NCBI GenBank assembly: GCA_009746045.1
Contig: RPFO01000154.1
Location: forward strand, 3,766,281-3,830,280
DNA from: Mesostigma viride
Taxonomy: Eukaryota; Streptophyta; Mesostigmatophyceae; Mesostigmatales; Mesostigmataceae
Reading direction: 5' to 3'
Length of the DNA: 64,000 bases
In this document: positions 31,781 through 46,720 of the stretch, piece after piece
Numbering within the stretch: the first letter of the stretch is position 1
How the letters are laid out: every line of letters starts with the position of its first letter
The notes under the pieces: generated by a model
What the model saw: the letters and a program-made list of their open reading frames with translations, nothing else
Told to the model about the DNA's origin: nothing
The model's database searches: none
Translations under genes and position numbers: made by a program

Positions 31781-33560
31781 GTACTATGCTAATCTCATTA
31801 GAAAAATAATTACACGAAAGTTACAAATATCGTCTGCATCATGCCCCAACCATATAGCCAGTAGAGGGGGATATAATCCTCATATGAGCTGTCCTCTACT
31901 GTAATGGCAGATGAGGCGGTAGTGTAGCGGCTATCCTCATGGGCCGGGGCAATAACCTCCACCTGCGGACTTCGATCGACCCTGCACATTCTAGCAATGG
32001 TCCGCGGGGCCCGTGGGGAGAAAACAGGAGCATGCCTCACAAGAAGGTGCTTATCGCAGGTCGACGGCAGCCCATTTCTCCTTGTCCATCTTGCTATCAT
32101 GCGGCCGGGGATTAGCATAGTACTCCGTGGCATGCCCATGCGCCGGCATGACACACAATGGATGATGCCTTCCGAATAGCCACGCCCTGCCTATAATGGG
32201 ACTCCCCATGGATGTTGCATTAAGAATTTAGGGCTGCCTATGCAGAGAGTCACTCTCTGCTGAGAAGCCACGCCCTAGCTTTTGTATAGCCATGATGATC
32301 TTCCACCCCATGACGGGCTCCCTTTGTGCTCTGAGAGATCATGGTGGTGCAGGTGCCCCGTTGGCCGGTGCACCTAGAGCAAGTGTCGTTTACATCCACA
32401 CCCTTGCAGGAAGTAGCCCAGAATCCCTTCTCGGGGATATGTGCTACATGTACTCCCAACGGAGTCATGTTCCTAATTAATTACTGAATTAATGACGCAC
32501 AAGTACTTACTTACTTACTTATCCTCAGTGCTTCAATAGACATCAGTGCTCTGCGACCAGGGGACTGGCCCCAGACTCTCTAGCCCTCTCGACGAGCTCA
32601 GGGACAAGCTTTTCACGCGACTGGAGCTGCAAGGAACGACACTGCACATGGTACCCACCTCATGCCCAAGTCACAGTACTGAAGGCCGGGCCCCCCCCTG
32701 GCAGTGCTCAACCTCCAGCGACATCGCCGCAAGCAAGAGCCCGGTTATTCCATCGATCTCGCCGCAAGAAGCTTGAGAACTCCTCTTGGTCGCACACCGT
32801 CGATCCGATCTGACACCTGCAGTCAGCAGCGACCTGTGTCCCAGTGACCTACATCCACCACAAGACCAGCCCCAACTGAAGAAGCCCCATGCAGGTAAAC
32901 TTGCGGGGCGGGAACCTTTATGTCAAGTGTCAATCACGACCTACTATGGATCGAGATCGGCCCCCGAGCTCGATCCCCCGGAATACAGTAAGCTAGCTGT
33001 CTAGATAAGCCATTATTCATGGCATATGTATGAATGGATTGTAGAAATGGGATATACATGTAGGAATGGTATATTCAGTATGCCGATGCATCATGCACTG
33101 TGCACGGTACCGGATCACTCCGATTGATCAATGATTAATTAGCTCAACGTTTTAGTATCTCAAACTGGCTCTGGCTGGCTGGCTCAGCTTGTGGCCATTA
33201 GCTTGCGCCTTAGCCAACGTATTGAGCCTACCTTTCTTACAACATAAGCAGTACGCGTCAGCCTACCTATGGTATATTGCATGGTTGTATTGGACCCACA
33301 GTTTTGCGCCCCGGCCGGCACTGGATGCTGTGGAGAGAGCGCTCTGTGGCCTGTCCGATTGTGGCATGCAGTGAGAGAAGCTGGGGCGCCCTCCCTCCTT
33401 CTCATTGTGTATAGGAGTTGAGTTGGATGAGGAATCATTATATTCCCGGATCTAGCGACTATAATTGGTTTGGGCATGATGCAGACGGTTACTAACCTAT
33501 TTGTCTGTACGTCGGTAAAGTTTTGTTCAATTATTTTTCTAATGAGATTAGCATGGTACT
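31781..33560. mobile_element. Inverted-repeat element of about 1.78 kb
   Basis: Bases 31,786-31,882 (atgctaatctcattagaaaa, then taattacac...gcatcatgcccc...) reappear inverted at 33,427-33,554 with an insertion of about 30 bp in one arm. The inner sequence has no recognised transposase. A nested direct repeat of gattagcatrgtactccgtg occurs at 32,109 and 33,545, so the structure may be composite. Confidence 0.5.
32150..32480 (+). repeat. Mobile-element module, copy 1 of 3
   Basis: This roughly 330-bp block (gatatgtgctacatgtactc near its end) is found inverted at 55,290-55,665 and again, more diverged, in direct orientation at 56,320-56,545. All three can be read as a short peptide with the core CYMYSQRS or a close variant. 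Confidence 0.75.
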
Positions 33561-33585
33561 CCGTGGCGTGCCTATAAGGATGACA

Positions 33586-34196
33586 CGCAAGTACTCACTC
33601 ACTCAAGTGCTCACTCACTCAAGTGCTCACTCACTACAGTAAACTCACTTACTAAGTGCTCCCTCACTGCAGTGCTCACTCAGATCAATCACTTACTCAC
33701 TCAAGGGCTCACTCACTCAATGGCTCACTCATGCACTCAAGGGCGGCAATCACTCAAGGCCGCACACTCACTCAAGGTCGCTGACACTCATTTTCAGTGC
33801 TCACTCACTCTGGTGCTCACTCACTCAAGGGCGGCACTTTGAACATGCACTCAAGTGCTCACTCACTCAAGGGCTCACTCACTCAAGGGCTCACTCACTT
33901 AAGTGCTCACTGACTCAGGGGCCCACTAACTCAAGGGCTCACGCACTCAAGTGCATGCTCACTCACTCACATGCTCACTCACTCATTGAAGTGCTCACTT
34001 GCAATCAAGGGCTCACTCGATCACTCAAGGGCTCACTCACTCAACAGCTCACTCACTCAAGGGCTCACTCACTCAAGGGCTCACTCGCTCAAGTGCGCAC
34101 TCACTCAAGGGCTCAATCACTCAAGGGCTCACTCACTCAACTGCTTACTCACTCAGGGGCTCACTCACTCAACGGCTCACTCACTCAAGCAAGGGC
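33586..34196. repeat. 16-bp minisatellite (ctcactcactcaaggg)n
   Basis: Irregular copies of a CACTCACTCAAG(G/T)G(C)T unit run for about 600 bp and become regular towards the right, ending at the (CCCT)n array. Confidence 0.93.
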
Positions 34197-34642
34197 TCCC
34201 CGTCCCTCCCTCCCTCCCTCCCTCGGACCTCCCTCCCTCCCTCCCTCCCTCCCTCCCTCCTCCCTCCCTCCCTCCCTCCCTCCCTCCCTCCCTCCTCCTC
34301 CCTCCCTCCTCCCTCCCTCCCTCCCTCCCTCCCTCCCTCCCTCCCTCCCTCCCTCCCTCCCTCCCTCCCTCCTCCCTCCCTCCCTCCCTCCCTCCCTCCC
34401 TCCCTCCCTCCCTCCCTCCCTCCCTCCTCCCTCCCTCCCTCCCTCCCTCCTCCCTCCCTCCCCCCTCCCTCCCTCCCTCCTCCCTCCCTCCCTCCCTCCT
34501 CTCCTCCCTCCCTCCCTCCCTCCCTCCCTCCCTCCCTCCCTCCCTCCCTCCCTCCCTCCCTCCCTCCCTCCCTCCCTCCCTCCCTCCCTCCCTCCCTCCC
34601 TCCCTCCCTCCCTCCCTCCCTCCCTCCCTCCCTCCCTCCCTC
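34197..34642. repeat. (CCCT)n microsatellite, left part
   Basis: About 445 bp of CCCT with occasional CCT slips. It stops exactly at the CACTA terminus at 34,643 and resumes on the same strand at 54,526 beyond the matching terminus. Pro/Ser and Gly/Arg/Glu frames over it are spurious. Confidence 0.97.
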
Positions 34643-34779
34643 CACTATACTTTTCGTCCGAGGGTGGTAAAAACACTCCGAGTCGTAAATTACGAGGTCG
34701 TAACTTACGGCTCAGCGTACCAGTTAGCGATACATCCCTCTTAGAGTCCGAGGCATAAATTAATACTTGGATCCCACGT

Positions 34780-34990
34780 ACGATCCGGACGGTAAATTAC
34801 CAGGTGGTAAGATACGAGGTGGTAAAATACGAGGTGGTAAGATACGAGGTGGTAAGATACGAGGTGGTAAAATACGAGGTGGTAAGATACGAGGCGGTAA
34901 GATACGAGGCGGTAAGATACGAGGTGGTAATGTACGTACGGTACGTTACGAGCTGGTAAGTTACAATCTTGTAAAATACGGCCGGTAAGA
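34780..34990. repeat. 15-bp subterminal repeats (taagatacgaggtgg)n
   Basis: About a dozen 15-bp units with taaratacgaggyggt variation lie just inside the left CACTA terminus. The overlapping Gly-Gly-Lys-Ile-Arg frame is a product of the repeat. Confidence 0.93.
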
Positions 34991-37168
34991 TTCGACTGGT
35001 AATTTACCACCTGGTAGTTTACGATCCCGGTACTCGGTCCCGTAGGTTACGACGTCGTATGCTTCTCGCGTACACTACCGGTACTACAATCATGTCGCTA
35101 TGTCGTTCTGAATTGCAGTACGCATGTCACTTATTAGAATTTCACTTCTCATTTCGGTCAACCTAACCCCTAACACACATTTACCCGGGAAAAAAAATGA
35201 ATGGCATTTGCAGCAAGGCTCATGCAAGACAAGTTTCTATTTCATAAAACATTTCATAATTACATGCAGGATTACATACATGTCATGCACAAAAATCCAA
35301 CGCCTTCACAGAAAAGAGCATATCAAGTCTTCTGACGACAATATCAAGTCAATATCAAATTCGTGGCTTCTCTTCGTGGCTTAAAATACTGTTAATTTCC
35401 ATGCGGTGCTTAGGACAGCTCCGGGGATGTCGGCACCGCACAGAAGCTCCATCCGGGAGCAAGCGCGCCGGGGGAAGATGTTTTCGACCAGAGCTCGATA
35501 TGTGCGGGAAGCCGTCGTGTTGGAAACCGAGGTGTCTGCACAGAATTCCGCGCGCAGGCAGCTTGTGCCTTTACGGGGGAAGACCTGCGACACAAAAACC
35601 GTGTCCGGACAAAGCAATACGGAGAAATGACAACGGCAGATGGAGTCGGCAAAGGCCGCTTGTAAGGAAAGTGATTTTTAATGCACGAATAAATGTATAA
35701 TGCATGCTACATCGCCATCGCTTGGGCGGTGAAAAGACAAGGACCAACCACATGCCCCCACCTACCCTTCGTGCATCCCGCCCTTGACGAGGCACAACCA
35801 TGTGCCCCCCACCTACCCTTTATGCGTCCCTCCCTTGACAAGAAACAAGCACGTGCACCTATCTAACCTTTGTGCATCCCTCCCTTGGCAAGGAACAAGC
35901 ACACCCACCCACCTACTCCACATGCATCCCTCCCTTGAAAAGGAACAAGCACGATCACCCTGCTACCCACTGGCACGGCAGCAAGGCAGACCTTACAATG
36001 GCAAGTGATGTTTCGGTAGAAACTGTTACACAACTAGCAAACGAGCCAGCCGGTGAAGAGCAAGGCACGCATGCAAGGAATTTGTCGTTGCCTATGTCTA
36101 TACGCTTGTGTTTGTCACTGCAGTTGAAATCTGCATTTGCATCAGCAGGCCCGATCGAACCCCATGTCGCCACCCGCATTTCCACTTATACTTCACGCCC
36201 CCTTATTCTTCTCTTGTGCCTGCCTTTGCCCTAACTGTTACCCTAGCATCTGCCCTTGCCCCTATCCTTTGATCCCCAGTGTTTGCCGTTGCCCTCATCC
36301 TTTCCCTAGTGCCTGCCCTTGTCTTCATCTTTTCCCTTGTGCCTGCCCTTGCCCTTGTCCGTTCCCTCGTGCTAAACTTGTCTTTTATATCTCTTTCCCT
36401 TGCGCCTGCCCTTGCCCTTATCCGCTTCCCTTGTGCCTGCCCCTGCCCTTGCCCTTTCGGCAAGCAAGTGCCTTTGTCCTTTCCTTGTTGGCCTTGTGCT
36501 TGCTCTTCCAGTTTCCCTTTCCTTTGCTCGTGCAGTTGCCTTTGCTCATACCCGGGTGCTTGCCCTTGCCCTTTGCAAGCTGCATTCTTGTCTTACCAAG
36601 CTTGCAAGTGCAAACTGGCATGCACTGAGCCAGAAATGCAAGCAAAGTAGCCATTGTAAATAAGGATGGACGGGAACAGTAGAAAGCTAGGGGTGGCAAC
36701 GGTGCTAGAGCTCATGGCAACAAGGTGGTCCCATTCTTGCTGCATTGGGTGCGCTGCGTGGGTGGGATATTGCGATAGGGGGACATTCTTGCCTTGGTTG
36801 TGTTTTCACATGCACCCGGTGCTTGAATCTATGCGTGCAAGGGTGGCTGGTATCCCAACCAACAGCCTAAGAGGAAAAAGATGGCTTAGAAAGCAAGAAT
36901 GACTTAATGTTGGTAATAGCAGTGCATGGTGGCGGCAGCAAAAACCGTTGTTGTAGATGCAAGCTACAACACTGCGGATGGTTTCTCACACTAATGTGGA
37001 TAATGATCATGCATGCCACTTAACGGGACCATATAAACCACAACAAGAATGAATCGTGAGAGCAAAAGAAAGGGGAGTACAAAATGGCCGGCTTACCTCG
37101 CTACAGCCAAAAAATTGCATGAAAAACAAGATAACTCACCTTTGTCGCAGCAGTGACCACACTAGGAG
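34991..37168. other. Interior of the CACTA-like element, left part, no recognised gene
   Basis: Contents are AT-rich sequence to about 35,700, a loose repeat of tgcatccctcccttgacaag at about 35,770-35,960, and a degenerate minisatellite of tgcccttgcccttrtcc at about 36,205-36,580. Frames over these repeats are not credible genes. Confidence 0.55.
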
Positions 37169-38089
37169 CCGGGTGTTGACAAAGTGTGACAAATTTTTGT
37201 CAACAATTGTCAACTTGTTGACAAAGTGTGACAACTTGTTGACAAATTGTTGACAAAGTGTGACAAAGTGTGACAAAACTAGACAAAAAAATGTCAACAG
37301 CTTGACAAAACTTGACAGAATGTTGACAATGTTGACAAAACGTTGACAATCGTTGACATGTCAACTTTATGTTGATGTCAACAAATGTCAAAACACTGAC
37401 AAGCCAAGGTGATTTGTCAACAAATGTCAAGACGTTTACAAACGCAGGCCAAACGCAAGAAAAATGTCAACAAATGTCAACATGACAAAATGTCAACACG
37501 ATAAACAAAGGCATAGCAAACTGACAAATCAACACCACGCACAGGTAAACTTACTTCATTAAAATCAATATGGCTGCTGCCTTGCTGCCTGAATTGCGGT
37601 TTTCTGCATTACATTAGCATGACAAACTTTACTGACAAAACACATGAATGAAGAGTGCACTCAATCACAGTCCGAGGGTGGCGTGCAAGATGTACAACCG
37701 CAAGCATCTCACAAATGCAGTATAACATCCGTCATAGGGCTGTCCCAGCGATCATTGCTGAAAAAAATGGACTCTCTAGAAATTTATCGCATGACAATGT
37801 CCAGTGCTACAGCGATGTGACGAGGGCTCAGAGCCTACAAAATCTGTGTCCGCAGGTGCCCTCCCCGCCATGCTGGCCAATGTGTCCGCCATGGTTGTGT
37901 TAGGTAGATCGCCTGCATGCAAGGGATACATGCGTTATCCGGCAAAGCAGCAAAGGGAACACACAAAGATCTTAAGTGAGATGAATACCCGAAATCAGCT
38001 GTGTGTAATGAGACGTCGTGAGAGCACAGCAGTCGCGTGGCTGTTTGTGAGTAATGGCTTGATTTTAGGACCGAGAAAGTGAGATAGCG

Positions 38090-41512
<3,423 letters not shown>

Positions 41513-43400
41513 TTATTCCTTGTCATGGGGGCATACAGGACGGGTTACTTATTCCTTGTCATGGGGGCAGGCAGGACAAGTTAATTATTCCTTGTCATGG
41601 GGGGCAGGCAGGACGGGTTAATTGTTCCTTTTCATGGGGGCAGGCAGGGCGGGTTAATTATTCCTTGTCATTAGGGGCAGGCAGGACGGGTTAATAATTC
41701 CTTGTCATGGGGGCAGGCAGGACGGGTCACTTATTCCTTGTCATGGGGGCAGGCAGGACGGGTCAATTATTCCGTGTCATGGGGGCAGGCTGGACCTGTT
41801 AATTATTCCTTGTCATGGGGGCAGGCGGGACGGGTTAGTAATTCCTTGTCTTGGGGGCAGGCAGGGCGGGTGAATTATTCCTTTTTATGGTGACAGGCAG
41901 AACGGGTTAATCACTCCTTGTCATGGGAGGCAGGCAGGACGGGTTACTTATTCCTTGTCATGGGGGGCAGGCGCATTGCATATACATTTATTCCTTGTCA
42001 TGGGGGGCAGGCAGGACGGGTTAATTGTTCTTGTCATGAGGGGACGGCAGGGGGGGCTCATGATACCCTGTAGTGGGGTGGGCGAAGGCAGGGGGGGTTA
42101 ATGATTCCCTGTCATGGGGTGGGGGAAGGCAGGGGGGTTAACGATTCCTTGTGTCCATGGGGGGCAGGCAGGACGGGTTTCTTATTCCTTGTCATGAGGG
42201 GAAGGCAGGGGAGGTAAATGATTTCCTGTCGTGGGGTGGGAGAAGGCGGGGGTAATAATTTTTCCTTGCCATGGGGGCAGGCAGGACAGGTTAATTATTC
42301 CTTGTCATGGGGGCATGCAGAAAAGCTTAAAAATTTCTTGTCATGGGATTGAAAGCACCTCACAGTCAGTTGTCCTCCCTTACGAAATGGCGATTTTGTA
42401 GCTACATGATTAACAGAGCATATGCTCTAAATCTTGTAGCAATGGACCGCGTTATATTTCTGTTGGCGACTACTTTCAAACATTCATCATTTTTGTTTTT
42501 CTTTTACATTTGTCTTGTTGCGGACAGGGAGGGTTGATTGCCTTTTCATGGGGGGCAGGCAGGGGTGGGGGTTACTCCTTGTCATGGGGGGCAGGCAGGG
42601 GGGGTTGATTGCCTTTTCATGGGGGGCAGGCAGGGGCCGGGGCTTAATTATTCCTTGTAATGTGGTGCAGGCAGGGGGGGTAATGATTCATTGTCATGGG
42701 GGGCAGGCAGGGGGGGGGTAACTCCTTGTCATGGGGGGCAGGCGGGGGGGGGGTAATTATCCCTTGTCATGGGGGTTCAGGCAGAGGGGGCTAATCCTTG
42801 TCACATGGGGGGCAGGCTGCGTGGGTAATTTTTCCTTGTAATTAGGGGCAGGCAGGGGGGGTAGTTGATCCTTGTCATGGGGGACATGCAGGGGGGGGCA
42901 ATGATTCCTTGTCGTGGGGGGCATGTAGGGGGCGTCAAGTGTTCCTTGTTATGTGGGGCAGGCAGGGGGGGGATGATTCTTGTCGTGGGGGGCAGGCAGG
43001 GGAGGGGATGATTCTTGTCGTGGGGGGCAGGCAGGGAGTGTTAATTATTCCTTGTCACGGGGGGCAGACAGGGGGGGGCAATGATTCCTTGTCGTGGGGG
43101 GCAGGTAGCGGGGGTTAGTTGTTCCTTGTCGTGGGGGGCAGGCAGGGGGGGTCAATGATTCCTTGTCATGCCCGGGGCAGGTAGGGGGCGTAATTATTCC
43201 TTGTATTGGGGGCCAGGCGGGGGGCGTTAATCGTTGTCATGGGGGGCAGGCAGGGGGGTTTAATCCTTGTCATGGGGGGCAGGCAGGGGGGCTTGTTCCT
43301 TGTCATGGGGGACAGGTATGGGGGGGAGATTATTCCGCGTCATGGGGGTAGGCAAATGGGTTAGTTTTTCCTTGTCATGGGGGGCAGGTGGGGCAGCTTT
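41513..43400. repeat. 36-bp minisatellite in two blocks (ttccttgtcatgggggcagg...)
   Basis: Roughly 50 units of ttccttgtcatgggggcagg plus caggacgggttaatta fill 41,513-42,335 and, in a more G-rich variant, 42,530-43,400. A non-repetitive spacer of about 190 bp (42,340-42,530) separates them. A diverged direct copy of the spacer follows the second block (43,405-43,580). This suggests duplication of an array-plus-spacer unit. Confidence 0.93.
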
Positions 43401-44139
43401 ATAATTCCTTGTGGTGGGTTTTAAGCACCTTGCAATCGTTATGCCCTCTTAAGGAAGTGTGCTTGCGCAGCTAATCGATTAACATAACATATGCTCCAAA
43501 TTTCGTACACAATGGATACCGTAATAAATTTGTTATTGACTACGAATAAACATTCATAATTTTTGTTTTTCTTCTGCAGGAAGTCTCGGCTGTTCTGGTG
43601 CCATATGCATCCTCACCATCGTCGTCATCGACGTAGCCGGCGGACTCGTCTAGGGTCCATGCACGGGTTGCTCAGGTTTGTCTTTGAATCTGTGTGATGA
43701 GGTGTTTTCTTTGCGCAGTGTATGTTTGCCTGCAGCTACCTTTTTTGTTCCAAATAGATCAGTGCTTTCTTCTTTGCATTTGCAGCAAGAGAGGGAAGTT
43801 TTTGTACAGGTTTTTTAACGTAATCTGCCTCTTTAATGTTGCACAACTGACAACAACCATGTATACATTGATGTTATTTCCACCTCTGCATCTTTTTTCT
43901 GTGTTTTACAGGAGAGTCGAGAGCTTTTAATCAAAATGACATCCGCAAATGACGGCTGCACACAATATACCCAACGGGCGGCTGCCTGCAAATTCTTTGC
44001 AAGCATTTAGAGCTTTCCGTGGAAGTCATGCTCACAACGGGCTGCACGCAACGCAATGGGCTGCCGTCCGAACTTTGCCTACGAGACAATCGTTGTTGCT
44101 GTCAGCATTAAGTAATGCTTATTTTGTAATAAAAAGAAA

Positions 44140-44533
44140 AATTTCACTGGTTTTTGTCACTTTTTGTCACTTTTTGTCACTTTTTGTCTGTTTTATAGTC
44201 CTGATAAATTTTCAGGATTGTCTGTGATATATCAACGTTTGTGTTGTGATAAATGTGCACAAATGTCACTAATTGTGGTGTGATAAAATGTGATAAAATC
44301 TCACTCTCATGTTGACAATGCGTGACGTTGACAATGTGTGACATTTTTTGACACTTTCACCTTGATAATTTGTCAAGAATTGTCTTGTAAAATCGACCTG
44401 ATATGTCATGGTTTTGTCAACATTTGTATAGCTTTTGTCACACTTTGTCACACCACATGTCACACTTTGTCACACTTTGTCACACTTTATCAACCTGACA
44501 TGTCAAGCATTGTCACACTTTGTCAACACCCGG
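44140..44533. repeat. TGTCA-rich array, right arm of the 7.4-kb element
   Basis: It begins with tandem tttttgtcac units and continues with ttgtcacactttgtca units. It is the mirror image of the array at 37,169-37,510. Confidence 0.9.
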
Positions 44534-44649
44534 TATCAGACAGCTCACAAAAACTTGTTGATCCTTGAAACTTCCTGCTTGAAGGCAGCCACCAACGGTC
44601 TGGAGTTTTCACCCCAGACCTTCTCAACAGCCAAGGGAAAGGGAAAGAG

Positions 44650-44719
44650 AGAGGGGGGAGAGGGGAGCGAGAGGGGAGAGAGAGGGGGAGAGAGAGGGGG
44701 GGGGGGGGGGGGGGGGGGG

Positions 44720-44816
<97 letters not shown>
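44650..44816. repeat. Poly-G and (GA)n tract
   Basis: A run of more than 20 G is followed by about 47 GA units. Poly-G runs of this sort are also prone to sequencing error. Confidence 0.95.
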
Positions 44817-44817
<1 letters not shown>

Positions 44818-45830
44818 GAGAAGTGCGGGTGGGGGTGGGAGAGGTGGGATGGAAGATTCACTGCGTTAGCAGGCGACTAAACTGCTACAATGACACCAAA
44901 CCACGGAGCTAGGCCCATCAGATCAGAGTGAAAACCCATGTTGAAACTGGGACAAATGCCATTAAAATGTTACTATGACCGTGGCTAGTAAACGTGAATT
45001 GACACCCAGGTTGTGACTTCAACGATTGGAGGCAACCTTGCCAAGTCTCCCAATTATGTAGTTGGCTAGACAAGCTGCACAAAAAACGCAGCAAACATGT
45101 TAACGTTGCTAATATTCCAACGACGCGCATCCGCAGTCCGGCTGCCAATGAAGTCTTCTTGGTCGCCAGCTGTGCACAGAGGAGTAACCGCTAGAGACGC
45201 CAATTTGCGAACAACTCATTACAATTACAAAGCGCAGGAAGCAGATGGCTATGCATCAACAATTACTTCTGCTCGCCCTCGTATTTAGCCAGGTCTACCT
45301 GCCCAAACTGGGTAAATGTTTTGCGATCGGTGAAATTGGCACTCTATATAGTGACTTACTTTCCCAGAAAGTGTCCATTCACACGACAACCGACTCGATC
45401 ACGCTCACACGTCGTGAGGAGTTGCCGATAGGATAAAGAAGCCGAACGATGAATTGATGTACATAAATGCCACGCTAACGGCGTCGTGAACTGACTTCTT
45501 GCAATCACGATTAAAGTGCCCGGCCCAACAACAAGTTGCATGGCGACACACGACCCCGCAACTGGAAAAGAATTCTGGCCACATTGATATACATCGGTTT
45601 GATAAAGTAAAACCTCGCATTCGGTTCTGGCTAGCCTCAAACGCATGCGCCTTGAAACCTTTATCCTCCTGGCGGCCACAGTTTCTCGGTTCTCTTGTTC
45701 CGTTGGTCGTGCCGCTAGCGTGCCAGCCCGCGCTCCAGTCCCTAAAATTCAAATTCGTGTTGTTCGAGAAAACGTTGTCGGGTCGGCGACGGCACGATAT
45801 GCCGGGCCAGGCTGCATGGGCCATGGAGGG

Positions 45831-46150
45831 GGGTGGTACACAACTACCGTACAGGTGGTACACAACTGCCGCCAGTACAACAGCGGGTCGCTGCGTACCT
45901 GCCGTGGGAAGGAGGGGGGTGGTACACAAATACCGTACAGGTGGTACACAACTGCCGCCAGTATAACAGCGGGTCGCTGCGTACCTGCCGTGGGAAGGAG
46001 GGGGGTGCAGTACACAACTACCGTACAGGTGGTACACAACTGCCGCCAGTACAACAGCGGGTCGCTGCGTACCTGCCGTGGGAAGGAGGGGGGTGGTACA
46101 CAAATACCGTACAGGTGGTACACAACTGCCGCCAGGACAACAGCGGGTCC
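45831..46150. repeat. About 86-bp tandem repeat, 4 copies
   Basis: Units start near 45,831, 45,917, 46,002 and 46,091 and contain gtacaggtggtacacaactg and gcgggtcgctgcgtacctgc. The frame is open in several registers because the units are nearly identical. Confidence 0.92.
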
Positions 46151-46164
46151 TGCCGTGGGGATCG

Positions 46165-46720
46165 AGTTAGCCAACATCTAAACTCTTCTCTTAATCAACA
46201 ATCTATATTACCAATAGCCGCCGCCTATCAAACAGATCCTATTCATCACGCGCGTCAACGCCCCGTCATCGCCCCGTCATCGCGCCGTGATCGCCATGCC
46301 GAGGGCCAACCTCTTAACTCTTTATTTGGAGTAGTAGTCAACGATCTATATTACCAATAGCCGCCGCATATAAAAAAGGTCGTATTCATGACGCCCGTCG
46401 AGGGCGATGACGGTGACGCCGTCACCGTCATCGCCCTCGACGGGCCAACATCTAAACTCTTCTCTTAATCAACAAACTATATTACCAATAGCCGCCGCCT
46501 ATCAAACAGATCCTATTCATCACGCGCGTCAACGCCCCGTCATCGCCCCGTCATCGCCCGTCATCGCCCCGTCATCGCCATGCCGAGGGCCAACCAATTA
46601 ATAAGCGAGTAATAGTAAACGACCTATATCGCCAATAGCTGCCGCCTATCAAACAGGTCCTTTCCATCACGCCCGTCGAGAGCGATGACAGTGACGGCCG
46701 TACCGTCATCGCCCTGCGGC
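46165..46720. repeat. Diverged repeats of a 130-150-bp unit around a perfect palindrome
   Basis: Four copies share accaatagccgccgcctatc and catcacgcgcgtcaacgccc-like ends, at about 46,165, 46,308, 46,446 and 46,595. The palindrome at 46,393-46,445 falls between the second and third. Confidence 0.85.
46393..46445. repeat. Perfect inverted repeat, 25-bp arms with a 3-nt loop
   Basis: The arm gcccgtcgagggcgatgacg plus gtgac is followed by gcc and its exact reverse complement. It can form a long, stable cruciform or hairpin. Confidence 0.97.

Noticed and set aside
33955-34758. Pro/Ser-rich frames up to 267 codons, and the similar frames at 54,457-55,559
   Set aside because: Translation of the (CCCT)n arrays. 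Open on both strands in all registers, as expected for a stop-free repeat.
37169-37510. TGACA array as a replication origin with iterons
   Set aside because: It is paired with an inverted array 7 kb away with matching outer ends, which fits a transposon better than an origin, and this is chromosomal eukaryotic DNA.
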